Shown here piece by piece: positions 1 through 12,095 of a stretch of DNA of 64,000 nt. Under the pieces are notes generated by a model. That model had not been told where the DNA came from. It saw nothing but the letters and a program-made list of their open reading frames with translations, and made no database searches. The translations under genes and the position numbers were made by a program. Position 1 is the stretch's first letter; every line of letters starts with the position of its first letter. The DNA lies in the NCBI GenBank assembly GCA_035222895.1, contig JAVYIG010002520.1:62001-126000 (forward strand), given 5' to 3'. The DNA is from Strongylocentrotus droebachiensis. Lineage: Eukaryota; Echinodermata; Echinoidea; Camarodonta; Strongylocentrotidae.

Positions 1-2958
1 TATGAAGGGAATAGAAAAATCATGTCCTGTTCCATTACTTACATATATATGGTAAAAACATAAATACGAGCACATATGGAATATGGAACATTTTGGAGTG
101 GATGACATGTTAATGAACCATATGTTAGCATTCAAGCAAAGTACATGTACTCTTTCCCCTCTATCTACTCAACTTCTCTCACTTTGAGGGCTTTGAGTTC
201 TTGCCATTCTCAAAATGACACCTGACCGGTGACATCCAAATGCTCCAGGTGAGATAACTGCTTTTCAATGTTCAGCTAGAAACAGATGTACTTTTATAAG
301 AACATATTTCTTTTATCAGATACAAGAATGTGTGAGCAATTGAATACCATTGCTAGAATGAATATTACACTCATGTGCCAAGTGAAAACATCATGGGAAT
401 ACGTACATGCAGCCCGTGTGACTGGGATATATATGAGGTTAGTTTCAATTTCTTGTTGTAGCTATTAAAACTTTATGAAAGTCTCTTAAAGAGCCAAGAT
501 TCACACATATCAGTAGTATGACACATGCTTTTGCGACAACTGCTCCATAATTTTGTTCACTAACAGAGTTCCTACCTTCAATCCCAAACTTTCTCTCACT
601 TTGAGAGCTTTGAGTTCAGTCTTGCCATTCTCAAAATGACATCTGCCCGATGACATTCAAACTCTCCAGGTAAGAATCGTGAGATAACTGCTTTCCAATA
701 TTTAGCTAGAAATTAATGTACTTTTGAAAGAAGATATCTTTTCACAAGACTAAAAAATGTGTGAGAAATGAAATACCACTACTAGAATAAAAAGTACAGC
801 CACTTGCGAAGTGAAAACATGACAGGAATAGACATGTCAGCTCAACGAATCACAAATATGAATTGTACAAGTACACAGGGTTTTGTAACAATTGCTCAAC
901 TATTTTTCACACTCACCAAATTTCTAACTTGAAACCTCATTCAACCCGGCACTCCATCTTACCCTAACACTAAACCTAACCTAAAAACAAATTGTGACAC
1001 TAACCCTAATACTACCGTTATACTTTTTACGAAATAATTCCCAAAGCCAATGTCTCTGGAGCTAAAATGACAGATCACCACAATTTGCAAGATTTTTAAA
1101 GCAACATCGAAGACGATCCGTTGCATTTGATTGTCTCATGAACTTTGCGATAATTGTTTGTTTGGATGATTCTATAATTGAACATATACATGTAAGTGGA
1201 TGTTCAGGAAATGAATCAGGATACATGTACAATGAAGCAAAATATATTTCATTTGGCAAATTATTCATACAGGCTTATTTTGCCTTCTAACGCATTGGGA
1301 ATATTTTGAGCTTTTGAAATCCTTGTCAGTCCTGCCGAAATCAAGCCCTCTTAGTGACAGAAATCTATGAGTTCAAGCTTAGGGACTGTAACACAATAAC
1401 ACAAATCTCTTCTTCCACAAGATACAGGTAATAATTATGTGAATATCATTATTGATTATTCACGTAGGCCCCGAAAGGTTATCCCCTAGCTCAAGCTGCC
1501 ATGTGAACTCAACCTCGGCGGCTAGGTGGACTTCTCAGGAGTTCGTTTTACGTCACCACGCAATTTGAGATATTCTACAGAGTGCGGCTAAAAATAGAAA
1601 GTGCAGTTGACGGCCGACTGCAACAGGCAGTGATGAACTTGTTTACTTGCGCTTCATGAACATCTAGATTGGAGCACCTTTTCAATAAAAATGCAATATT
1701 TGGTTCATTTTATTAGCTTTGAGAATGTCTTTGTTTCAGGCGTGGTGATAGTATTAGCATTTTTTGTTGGAAGCCATACATGTTCATGTAGGAAGAGAGA
1801 GAGAGAGAGAGAAGGTATTTGGAGAGGAAGAGGGTATATGTAGTATAGGTACCACATAGGTAATTGTGTCAAGATGTACATGTATATATGTACTACAGCA
1901 AAAGGTAGGCATTCCTGTAGCATTCCTAAAGCCAACCATTTCAGAGAAAAACATATGAATAGCAATGTATATTTATATAGATAAAACATAAAACAAAACT
2001 TAAAACAAAAATTGTGAAGTTGTAATCTGACCAAACACCCAAGTTTAATTCAACAAAAAATGCCTCCAATGGTATGATTAACATAAATGTTGGTTTTTGA
2101 TAAGAATAAAAGTTCAATGCATGTAGATGCAAGTGCATTTTATTTCACCCTCATTCAGATACAGTTACAACAATACAAAATTCAAAGAAGAATGTTACAT
2201 GGTTAGTTTTAAATATACATGATGCATTGCATAATATGTGTGTACAAGAATCAAAGCAAGATAATCAAAACAACTTAATTACGGTAGCCTAATCCCTACT
2301 TCAAACTAATTGAGATAATGGTCATGGATATACATGTATGTACATGTATGTGTATGGTGCATTTTGTTTTTAGAAACGATTGTCGTTGGCTCAAAGATCA
2401 ATGTATAAAAGTTAAAGCTAATCTTGAGCTCTGGTATGGGCATCCTATGTCGAGAGAACATGGCTATAATTCATGCTGGATTGTTTATCCTGCAATAGAT
2501 TGATTGTTACTACCACTAAAATAAACACAATTTCACAAAAACTTGCTAAAAAGTCATCTTCAATAAAAACCTCAACTCTCATTTGCACATAGCTGTATTA
2601 AGCAAAGGGTGTCAGGCATACATGTACTTAATTACCTCATTTTCCTTTTATTAGTTTATGCTCAGTACTCAGCCCCTACACATTTTCTACCAAAATCATT
2701 TGCTGCATGTCATTTAGTTGTAATCTTCAACATTCAGTGTAAGTTTTGTTGGATTCTGTGAAAATTTATTTTCTATCATTACCAGAGCTCCAGCTCACCT
2801 TTAATGCCATTCTGGGCTTTCTGGCTCTCAATGTTAATTCAAACAATATTTCAGATTTTCTGAGTTGCTTTTTGTTTTGAATGTTAGGCTTCCTGGGAGT
2901 AAATTCAATCTTTGTAAAGAATTTTTAGCTTGTCAGAAAAGTCAGAAAAATATCTTGA

Positions 2959-3027
2959 ACCAGTGGGATTTGAACCTGCCATCTATTGCTTGCTGGGCAG
3001 CAACTCTACCACCAGGCCATCACTGGT
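2959..3027 (-). repeat. tRNA-like sequence, probable SINE head
   Basis: On the minus strand this reads as a degenerate tRNA. The ends ACCAGTG and CACTGGT form a 7-bp acceptor stem. There is an A-box-like TGGCCTGGTGGTAGAG and a B-box-like GGTTCAAATCC. The anticodon arm cannot be folded cleanly with a 7-nt loop and the T stem is imperfect, so it is unlikely to be a working tRNA gene. A tRNA-derived SINE or tRNA pseudogene fits better. Confidence 0.5.
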
Positions 3028-3320
3028 CCATGGCACATTCACGATGAAATGGAAACAAATACCTCAGCTCTCCTCGCTTATTCTGACTCATTTATATTCA
3101 TCAGTCTACCATTGGGACAATAGCTTTGGATGATAGGCTACCTGGGAGTAATTCCATTTTCGTTGTTTACAGAAGATCTGTTTGGCTTTGCTATTCATTT
3201 ATTTATTGCTATTTTGGACCTGAATAATTTACCGCTGCCATCTAATTTTTTCCCACTTCATGGTCTGTACATTTATGTGTACAATGCATACTGGTTAGAT
3301 TGTTATTCTCTTTTCACTAT

Positions 3321-3640
3321 AACAGGGAAAACCGAATCCCCAACCTGCCCCCTGTGTGGAAAGAGTGAGGAAGATGTCATCCATTTCATCAGTATTATGC
3401 AAGATCTTCTGACGGGGAATTTAAGACTCCAATTTATTAGGAAACTCTCCCACATAAGGACAGAGTTAAACTCCTCCTCCGATCCTTACCACTTCATCCC
3501 TCTGGAATTCACAGATCTTGTCCTCTTTCCTCAACCTGAGCTTTTCTCTCCTACTAAATTACTCTACCCTTGCAAGTATTGCCTTACAATACATCCACCA
3601 AGTTCATCCTACTGTACCTCCGAATGTACTACCTAAGCTC
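3321..3640 (+). pseudogene. LINE ORF2 C-terminal fragment with zinc-knuckle-like motif
   Basis: The translated segment carries CPLCGKSEEDVIHF, the cysteine/histidine motif found near the C-terminus of many non-LTR retrotransposon reverse transcriptases, followed by about 80 open residues. No upstream reverse transcriptase domain is present in any frame, so this is a 5'-truncated remnant. An AATAAAG near 3900 could be its old 3' end. The LINE clade cannot be set from this piece. Confidence 0.45.
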
Positions 3641-3947
3641 TCTGACGCTCTCCCCTCACCTAAATGTACATGTATCACTACACCCTCTCTACCAGTTTCA
3701 GTGATTCGACTAGCCCCCTGCCTGGACTGTTTCCGCGTCGCGCACCCAATCAGCTGAGAAAATAACACACCCTCAACGATTAAACGGAGACAGTCTTTGC
3801 CTTTCATTCTCACCCTTGTGGTGTATTTTCAGGGAAAGCGCAATCTTTTTGGGATGCGTGTATTAGGAAGAAGGACATTATGGACATATTTGATTGAAAA
3901 ATAAAGAAATATATAAAAATGGACAGATTCTGGAGTCATGGGGGGGG

Positions 3948-4268
3948 GGGGTGTTTCACAAAGCTATTAAGTTGAACTTATCTCTAAGTTGGAATTAACA
4001 ATAACAGAAAGCTGTTTTTTGGAAATATTTTGTAAAAGTTATATTAAAAGGCATAAAAGTTATTTTAAAAGGCATAAAAGTTGATTCAAATCATTCATAT
4101 TTTCTATTATCAAGGAGATTTCATGATATTGATGTGGAATTTATGAAAAGTCTAAAATACTTAAATTTTTGCTTTTGAATACATTTTATTTTAAGGCTAC
4201 AAACATCTCTCATAATATCTAAGTCTAACTTAGAGTTAAGTTCAACTTGTGATCTTTGTGAAACACCC
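3948..4268. mobile_element. MITE with GGGTGTTTCACAAAG terminal inverted repeats, copy 1
   Basis: The left end GGGTGTTTCACAAAG is mirrored by CTTTGTGAAACACCC at the right end. Inner parts are also inverted: AAGTTGAACTTATCTCTAAG on the left pairs with a diverged CTTAGAGTTAAGTTCAACTT on the right. It has no coding capacity. A second copy sits at 27951-28261. The superfamily is not assigned because the target-site duplication is obscured by a G run at the left edge. Confidence 0.7.
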
Positions 4269-5896
4269 GTGGACTGTGAGTAAGATCCTACCAAACCCTT
4301 GCCGTGGTATACCCCCGATCTCTGAATCCAGCAAAGGAAGGACAAGAAGAAGCAAAGGATGTCAATTAATCATAGAATGACGTACAGATAGCTGTTTATC
4401 CTCAGAGTGATAGTTAAGGACTTGACACCTGACAAGTGCTCCAATTACCGGTAATTCTTTTCAAATACCCTCTCCCTCCTGAGATGCAATAAACATATCA
4501 ATCATTAGTCACATTGCCTTGATAAGTGTGTATTCTAAGTTGTGATTTCAAACTTTAGGTAATTAGAGTTATAAAGCAATCAATAACTCAACTGATCTGC
4601 ATCATCTTGTTTTTGTAAGCTTCAAGTTTGAAAATAATATTTCATGTACTGCATTGTAAAGTTTTTTAAAGATTCATGTAAAACATATCATTATGACAAC
4701 CATTGTCTTTCAAGTAAATAAAAAATAAGTCAAATGCATACAATGAATATCTTGGAAGAATAATTTTTCTTTTCTTGCACGCTGACGTCATAATTTCAAA
4801 GGGCGGAATGGATCAAAGGCTCTCAGGGATCTATGTACATGTATAACCGCTGTATTTTTTTAACGTATGCTCAGCACCCAAAAAATAACTTACATTGTAC
4901 ATTAGAGACTTCAGGGGAAAGCGCTTTATACCGGTAAGCACCGTTTTTATTATTATTATATATCATTACATGTATGCATCATGAATTAAAGGTACATGTA
5001 CATGTAGTTTAAATAAGTATTGAAAAATACATGTCTGCAGATATCTGCCACAGTCGGATATGCAAGTATAAATGTACTGTATGTGGGTCACTTGGGGCAT
5101 GAAGTTCCATCACAATATCCACTTTTTCTTCTCTATTTTTTGAAGAATACTCCTACATGTACACATGTATACCAATTTATCCCAGGAAACTGCTTCCACA
5201 GTTTTGGGGGGCTTATGAATTATCCTACTTTGTACTGACCTATATTGTACATTAAAGTTTCAACTGAAATACTTCTGAAGTGCCCTAATTTAAACTACAG
5301 TCCATCTATACTGCTCTAAATACCGGTCTAAGAGGTATTACTCCATAAATGGATTAGAAATGAGTGAGTGACACTGCCTGATTAGCCAAGTTCATGGCCC
5401 TGAATTACATCGTACATGCATCCACTCTATCTCTCTCTCTCTTTCAATCTGTATCTGTCTCTGTCTCTCTCTCTGTCATTAGGCCTACACTAAGCTATTT
5501 CACTGTACTGAGGCTATTTCTAGCTAAACGCGAAGGACTCGAAGGCTGATGATAATATTAGATTTGATTCCATTTACTCCATTCTTAATCCTATTTGGTT
5601 TGAGTTGTACATGTAGGAAAGCGAGGTTCAGGATGAGTTCAGATAAAACAGCTGACTGTGAAGTGATTGATGTAAAACAAGGCTGTGTCATTTCAGGCTC
5701 ACAGCTTTGCACTTTTAACCATTAATTTAGACCACTGAATTCTCATATTCACCATAGGTTTAATACAAGAACCACTTGGTTCCAGTAGGGAATGGTTTAA
5801 CGTACATTGTAGCACATTGTACAGCAGTGGTCATGACAAAGTAATTGTATATAGCCTAATAATCAAACGATAATATGTGTTCGTTGTATTGTTTTT

Positions 5897-6257
5897 TCCT
5901 TTTTTGATGTGGTTTCTAAGAAGAATGATGAAAATCCCCTGGACTGACAAAGTTAGTAATGAGGAAGTTCTTATACGAGCTGGAGTGCAGAGGAAAATGA
6001 TACGTGAGATGTTGATTAGGCAGTTGAAGTTCATGGGTCACATTACACGTAAAGAAGGCCTAGAGAACCTTGCTTTGACAGGGAAAATTGTGGGAAGAAG
6101 GAGTAGGGGAAGAAGGAGGATACTTTGGATGGACAGTCTGCAGAAATTGTTGGAAGAGAGAGGAGTGAAAGAACTGGGAGTGGTACTAATACAGAAGGCT
6201 AGGAGCCAAGGGTTGTGGAACAGCATGATCGCCAAAGTCAAACGATATGGCACTTAG
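5897..6257 (+). pseudogene. Non-LTR retrotransposon reverse transcriptase C-terminal remnant
   Basis: The translation contains RRMMKIPWTDKVSNEEVL, then RQLKFMGHITRKEGLENLAL, then GRRSRGRRRILWMDSL. This string of blocks is typical of the last ~100 residues of endonuclease/reverse-transcriptase LINE proteins. It ends at a stop followed by a short (GA)n run. Only the 3' end of the element is present, as usual after truncated reverse transcription. Confidence 0.7.
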
Positions 6258-8340
6258 AGAGAGAGAGAGTTGTATATGAATATCAGGAGTACTTTAGTAT
6301 CTATGTCTTCTATTAACTCGACAATTCGACAAATATTTGTATCTTGAGTAGTCAATTTTATTCATGTTATAAATATAAATTACCTTCAATATATGTTTGT
6401 TCATTTGTTGCAAATGAAAATCAATAAAATCCCTATGGAGGGAGAAAGAGTATGAAAAAAAAAATTGTACGGCAGCATCTTTGTGATGTGATTCATCCTA
6501 AACACTGTCCTGAATTGAGGAAATAGCCTCTACAGTAGAGCATGATTTATTGGAATTTTGGAAATACCAGCATCTACATGTATTTGGTTACCAACCCATT
6601 TGACATGAAGTGGCACATACATGTACATCTACATGTACTTTGGCAAGTGATATTTATGTTTTGAAAGAGAGTGAGGGGAATGGAACAATACAAAACATGC
6701 ATGGTTGAAGAAACTGAGCCCAGTCACTCATCACACAAAAATGTGTCCATTAGTTTCCCTTTCAAAGAGACCTTATATGGCCCATTTGCTAACTGAAATG
6801 AATAAATAGAGAAAAATTGAACAAACAAAGAAGTGAAAAAAGTTACAAATCGGACGAAAAATAAGAAATGTAAGGAATTTTAAAAGTTTGCATAATTTCA
6901 TGAAACAGTGATATGTATCACATACATGTAGGCTGTATACAAATTAGTGAGTTTATGATGTCATCCCTCACTTTTCTCTATCTGTTTGTTCATAAATGTA
7001 ACAAAAATATCACTTTTCTGCTCTTGGAATGTAAAACATGGCTTGAATGAAGTCAAGGGGGAAAAATGAGGAAATCTTGAAAATGTTATACATTTTTTAT
7101 ATTTTGATCAATTTTTTTCTTTAACTTTTTCGTATTTATTAAATTCAACTTGCGAATGGGTTAGACTTGCCCTTCAACTCCTTGAATATTTGAACCAAAC
7201 TTTTAAAAAATAACAATAAAAAACTTTCATGAGGATATATCCCAAATCCAAATTGAAAACATGAGATGAACACATCCTAAAAATACATTTAAAAGTGCCA
7301 TTCTATTTGATGCAATGTATGTTTTTAGGATTTTGCAATATTCACATTTCACAAGATGTCAGTTTTAAAGTGATTAATAACAAAAATCCTTGCTCTTGAT
7401 GACTTTATACTTATCAAACCCAACTTTTCCTTGTTTTACCTGAGAATACAATATGGAATTCAAGGGTGTAATGTACATACTATACAGCGCTACAGTACAT
7501 GTAGCAGGAGTAGCTGTGAAAGTGTTGACATTTAATCAAGGGAAATATCATTCTCTGCATGCCCTGCACACAAGACCATGAAGGGCAATATTTTCATATC
7601 ACTTCAAAGGTGTTTGATTGAGGAGTTCAATTATTTGGAATCTCACTAAAATACCAAGTGAGAGCCAATTAGGAGGAAGAGGATTGTCCCAGACGGTGAT
7701 TGCCAATGGAGAGTTGTGACTCGATACATTGATTAATTGCATAAGCTTGATTGAGACAGTGGGTAGAGTCTTCTCAGGGGTACATACAGTACATGGATAA
7801 ATATGGAAGGGCTAGCTCCTGATGATAGCAAAACGCAAGGTTGCATGGCCCTCCCCATTTTCGATTTTCATAAAATGACATAGTCTACTGCTCAGACCCT
7901 GCACTCGATTTCTGAACAGCTTCGTACACTGGCAGAGGGCCAATGTATGTCGTTCATAAACCCTATTGGATTTGTGAAGAGCTCATTATGTACATACATT
8001 GTGGCGTCACTGTAGTCTACATAAGTATAGACTTCAGACAGGGCATAATAAGTTATAACCACCAATGGTCTCTGCTTGTAGACTAGATTAGACTGAAGAA
8101 GGGATATATATCTCTTCCGATTCCTCATCACCAAGAGTTTTGCATGCTCGATATGACAAGGATACCCAGACCCACCACAAGACTCAAGAGAGGTGGAGTC
8201 CTTGAGATGAAACATGAGATGGTGAGATGGAGATGAATGGTCTCATCAATCATGTCAAGTACGAGCTAGTCAATCCAAGCAGGCAGGCTCACCGATACAA
8301 GGCTCCAAAGTATCTCATAGAGCCAGCATATCGTCGCCCA

Positions 8341-8612
8341 GCTGGCAGAAGGGCGTTAGCACGCGAGCGACTCGAAAACTACTTTAGAATTATTCGCATA
8401 TAAAGATTTGTTTTATAATTAAACTGCTTTCTGTCCCGAAAATTGGTTTAAATCTTAAAAGACTAATAGAAATGTCATAGTAGAACACGGCCAAAATTTT
8501 TTGTGTGGAAATAAGTCAGTTTTATCAAAGTTTGAGGCAATTTAGTGCTAACGCCCTTCTGTTTAGCATTTCATTTCTGACCTGAAATTCGAGCTAACGC
8601 CCTTCTGCCAGC
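8341..8612. mobile_element. Short inverted-repeat element (MITE) with GCTGGCAGAAGGGCGTTAGC ends
   Basis: The first 20 bases, GCTGGCAGAAGGGCGTTAGC, are repeated exactly in reverse complement at 8593-8612. A further partial copy of the end (gctaacgcccttctg) lies inside near 8549-8563. The ~270-bp interior has no coding capacity. No clear target-site duplication was seen. Confidence 0.6.
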
Positions 8613-9204
8613 CAGGGGACGATATCATGTACATTGTACATGTACCTTTTTGAATAATAATGTACAACAGTGGCATACATGAGACACTGTAGGGGCATAG
8701 GGGCAATTACCCCCTTCCACTGAATGATGAGAAAAAAGGGCAGGGGAGATAGGAAGAAAGAAAAGGAGGGGAAAGGAACATGACAAGAAGTTGAAAAAGG
8801 GACCCTTCCGACATCCTCGCCTAATTCATGGCCTTGTTCATTTGCAACTCATCCACATGCATTTAGCAAGATCAGTGATCCCCCAATCACTAATCCCCTC
8901 CCCTAATGACACCAGCAGCTTGTTAGCATACATGTAGCTACAGTGAATGTCAAGCACTGTTTCTACATCTTGGCACGTGAAACTGATATTTGGGCAAGTG
9001 TTCTGAAGACCAACTTGCCTCTGCCTCAGAGGACAAATAAGAAGATACATCAAATTCATGTACTTGATAAAACAAAGATAAAAACTGAAAAAGGAAACTG
9101 ACAGTGACCTTTTTAGTCTGAAAAATCTCATTGTATTTTGCACAACGGGATAGAATGTAAATAGAGGCAGTATACCCAGTACATGTGCATGTATATCCCC
9201 TAAA

Positions 9205-9982
9205 TTAAGTCCCAGGTCTTTTTTCGATATGCTTCAGGAAATATTTGAAGTTGGGCTCTTGAGCAGTTACAATGTACTTCTTCACTGTATGCTGACATTC
9301 ACTGTGTGTTGCCAATTTAGCTCCGAGCTGGACAGATACTGTTTCGCAAAGCTCGTCTAATGGAAGCAATTTGCCACAGTTTTTTTGCCGTGACATTTAC
9401 CAAAGAGCAATTTTGGTTCGAAAGTCTTTTATCGTAAATGGGATGATTAAACGCTTTTGGAAAATCTGGATGTAAGGCCGAACATAGGGTGGTAGGCCGT
9501 ATGTGGGAGATGCTAAAAAGTGTAATGGGTAGAGTCCATTTCTTTTTATGTTCTCCCAAACACATGCATGGAAATTCTTTGTACTCCAAGCTCTTATGAC
9601 ATTTTCATTTACCACTGCAGCGATACATGTGGATACTCTCACTTTTACAAGCAAGAAAGGACGTTTCCTCTATCAATTTACTGAATGATAGTTATATTTG
9701 CTGGAAACTTCCAATATCTTAATTCTTCCCATATTTTATAGAAGGTACATGTGTTTTAATCAAACAGAAAATGGGCGGGTAAATTTCCCTACAAATTAAT
9801 GCATTGCGATAGGCAATTTTGTTATTAGGATATCTCATTTTGAAGAAAGACAAATAGGATTTCATTTTGGATTTGGTATATAAATCAAATATTGACTGCT
9901 TGTTTTTCAGGCCACGGTTATAACTATTGCTCTTCAATGATCTTGACATTGTCCTGTGCTCCTCGACTTCATCTTGGGGCAC
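9205..9982 (-). pseudogene. Decayed transposase-like ORF cluster, possibly IS630/mariner-related
   Basis: Three consecutive minus-strand open stretches (9982-9719, 9654-9397, 9396-9205) separated by stops or frame changes read like one decayed protein. The first holds a segment resembling the helix-turn-helix region of mariner-like proteins (IFDLYTKSKMKSYLSFF, then RYPNNKIAYR). The second has VWENIKRNGLYPLHF, resembling the phrase before the catalytic core in this group. Catalytic acidic residues were not located. The call is from pattern memory and is tentative. Confidence 0.3.
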
Positions 9983-10168
9983 GGTACAGTTTCGAGATCA
10001 ACAGCAATGCAAGTAATGCAGTAAACATTGCGCATACATAATATTTGTTTTCATTGGAGTTAAAAAAAAAAGCAATTATAGCAAAAAGCCAGTAAAAAAC
10101 ATTTAAGTGCCAAAGAGCATACAATTTCAGGAACTGCATAATAATTAATACATCATCAATGTACGTAC

Positions 10169-10305
10169 CTCAATGTCGATATCTGGATGTCCATTTTGTG
10201 AGAGTGGTAAAACGGCAATGCGAGTGATGCAGTAGACGTCGTGTCCCTTGGGCAGCTGACCCACCAGACGATGGCTCCGGATGAGAAGCAGTCTCCATTC
10301 CGACT
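10169..10305 (-). CDS. INPP5F: INPP5F exon 3 (N-terminal Sac-domain region)
   Basis: The minus-strand acceptor is cttgtttcag at 10306-10315 and the donor is gtacgt just below 10169. The exon opens with two bases finishing a split Glu codon, then 45 codons, ending in phase 0. Its blocks WRLLLIRSHRLVGQLPKGHD and YCITRIAVLPLS match the family's WWLILIR...LVGKLPGDHE and VTKIAVLSLS. The frame is open throughout and the codons look normal. The next exon, expected to start with the family's KKHHFG-like block, was not found above position 1. Confidence 0.87.
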
Positions 10306-10352
10306 CTGAAACAAGATCATGACAAGACATCAGAATGATTAGGCGTGCTATA

Positions 10353-10816
10353 TTAAAGCCCCACTGTACTACTTGTAGCTACTTGCTCCCTCTATATAGA
10401 AAACAATGCCTAAGCGGTGCCCGTTGGTCCCCTGTGATCCCTGTTTTTCTTATGTTAATTGAGAGCTGAGTACAGGGTTCTTGTTAATAGCCGGCAACCG
10501 GCTATTTTTTCCGGCTGTAACGGCAATCGTAGCCGGCTGTCGGCACCATAAAAAAAAAAAAAAAAAAAAAAAAAAACCCCGGCCGCAAGGGACTTCGCGC
10601 TTCGCGCCCGTGATGTGCGCTTCGCGCACATGGTGATGTGCGCTACGCGCACAGAGATTTTTCTTTTGCAATTTTAGTAGCCTCCTGTAAATCATAAATA
10701 GCCTGCTATCAGAAAAATTAACAAGAACCCTGTGAGTAGATGAGATATTACACCTGTCAGTGATCGCGCTAATCCCTCTAAACCCTCCTGGCCAAACTAG
10801 TGCAGAGGGGCTTTAA
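10353..10816. mobile_element. TTAA-flanked MITE, interrupted by a second MITE
   Basis: The ends read TTAAAGCCCCACTG and CAGAGGGGCTTTAA, inverted repeats matching at 13 of 14 positions and starting at TTAA. This fits a TTAA-targeting superfamily such as piggyBac or Kolobok. A second, uninterrupted copy of the left two-thirds lies at 49044-49220. Between 10473 and 10732 another element is inserted, so the host MITE proper is about 200 bp. Confidence 0.65.
10473..10732. mobile_element. 260-bp MITE with CAGGGTTCTTGTTAAT ends and 6-bp target duplication
   Basis: The left end CAGGGTTCTTGTTAAT is matched by ATTAACAAGAACCCTG at the right end. TGAGTA occurs directly on both sides (10467-10472 and 10733-10738), a perfect 6-bp target-site duplication. 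The interior has a 26-base A run, GCCGGC-rich inverted segments (agccggcaaccggct), and repeats of tgtgcgcttcgcgcaca. The related repeat at 49.1 kb carries no insert at this point, supporting the boundaries. Confidence 0.75.
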
Positions 10817-12012
10817 AGTATAGTACATGTATGTACTAGCAAACATTTCCTTTCTCAGACATCATTATGGGGTTGCAAAACAAACAAAAAACAGAGTGAT
10901 TTCTTTTGCACGCTACATGCATTCCCTTTCTGTATAGGGCGGGAGGGCTTAACACCAAATTGTTTGTTCAGTCTCCATTTCGACTCTGCAATATAGGATC
11001 ATAATAACATGAGAAGACTTGAACTGCTTCTCTTTGTACCAGCATGAATTTCCATTCTCCGTCTTACATACATGTACATGTACAGTCCGTATGTCTAGTA
11101 TTGTCTACAGTGTATAGTTTGTATGTGAAATATGCTCAATGGAAAAACTACATGTAAAAAATTTCCAACACTTGATAGTGTCGAGCCACACAAAAAAAAA
11201 GAATATATAGTTACTTCTCTCTTTTTTAATTTTTGTTTTACTACATTGTACATTGTTGTATTTTACCTCTGTAATTTAGGCACATTTTCATTTTATCACT
11301 TTAAAGCACTTTCTTCCTCTATTCCTTCTCAACCTAGAACAGGGCCATGTTTCAAAAAGCTTATCAAAAACAAGTTGCAATAAATGTTATACGCTACTAA
11401 AACTGTTGCATTTGATTGGTGCAGAGCGAATCTGTTACAGGAATGTGATACATTTGATTGATAACATGTTTTGTGAAACAGGGTCTAGATAGGTTTATAT
11501 ACATTCTTCATCCCTTCCCCTTCATTTCTTACTCTTGGACTTGTTTTCATCACAGACTTGTAACACTGTTTTGATCCTACAAACATGGTGCCTACAGGAT
11601 TTTGACTAATTTATTCAATCACTGCACAGATATCGGATGTTCCATCAGGATGACTTCTTCATATTTTAATTTATTTGCTGTCTTCTAAAGCCCTACACAT
11701 ACTTGTATATTGTACATGTATATTGCTGAGCCACAAATAATTGCATTTACATTGTACACTGGTGGCCATAAAGTTGGAATAAATGTATGATGTACCTGGA
11801 TCTCTTCCTGAAGTTGTAAGAATATGATTTATTCTAATCTAGATACACTGTAGATAAAGTTTTACATCTTTTCAGAACTTTATTTAGCAATCACTGTCAC
11901 TCTTTAGAATTAGATTGATCAATACAATTTTGGGAAGATAATCTCACTATCGCTTCATAAAAAAGGTAACAAAGAACGCTTCCTTGTATTTCAATTAAGA
12001 TATTTCGTCCTT

Positions 12013-12095
12013 GTTTTCACGAAGTGACGGTAGTGAGGAAAATCGTAACGCAAAGTGAATGCATTTTTTTTTCACTACCGTCACTTCGTGAAAAC
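12013..12095. repeat. 24-bp perfect inverted repeat, 35-bp spacer
   Basis: GTTTTCACGAAGTGACGGTA followed by GTGA at 12013-12036 recurs exactly in reverse complement at 12072-12095, and looser pairing extends outward for several bases. It would form a strong hairpin. It may be the core of a small foldback element; no target duplication was seen. Confidence 0.7.

Larger units (their letters stand above)
1..10168. other. INPP5F intron 3 and beyond, repeat-rich
   Basis: This stretch lies downstream (minus strand) of the third INPP5F exon. I could not find the next exon, which should continue the Sac domain, so it is treated as intron running off the window edge. It holds dispersed repeats listed separately, a GA microsatellite near 1795-1812, a CT-rich tract near 5430-5475, and many short TACATGTA-type words. 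The stretch 6750-7090 looks like a dispersed repeat with the phrase gatgtcatccctcac. No other coding exon is supported here. Confidence 0.5.

Noticed and set aside
961..1015. CCCTAA-like words resembling telomere repeat
   Set aside because: The words are irregular (ccctaacactaaacctaacc) and few; this looks like low-complexity sequence, not a telomere tract.
2959..3027. Functional tRNA gene
   Set aside because: The acceptor stem and B box are fair, but the anticodon loop and T stem do not fold properly, so a tRNA-derived repeat is more likely.
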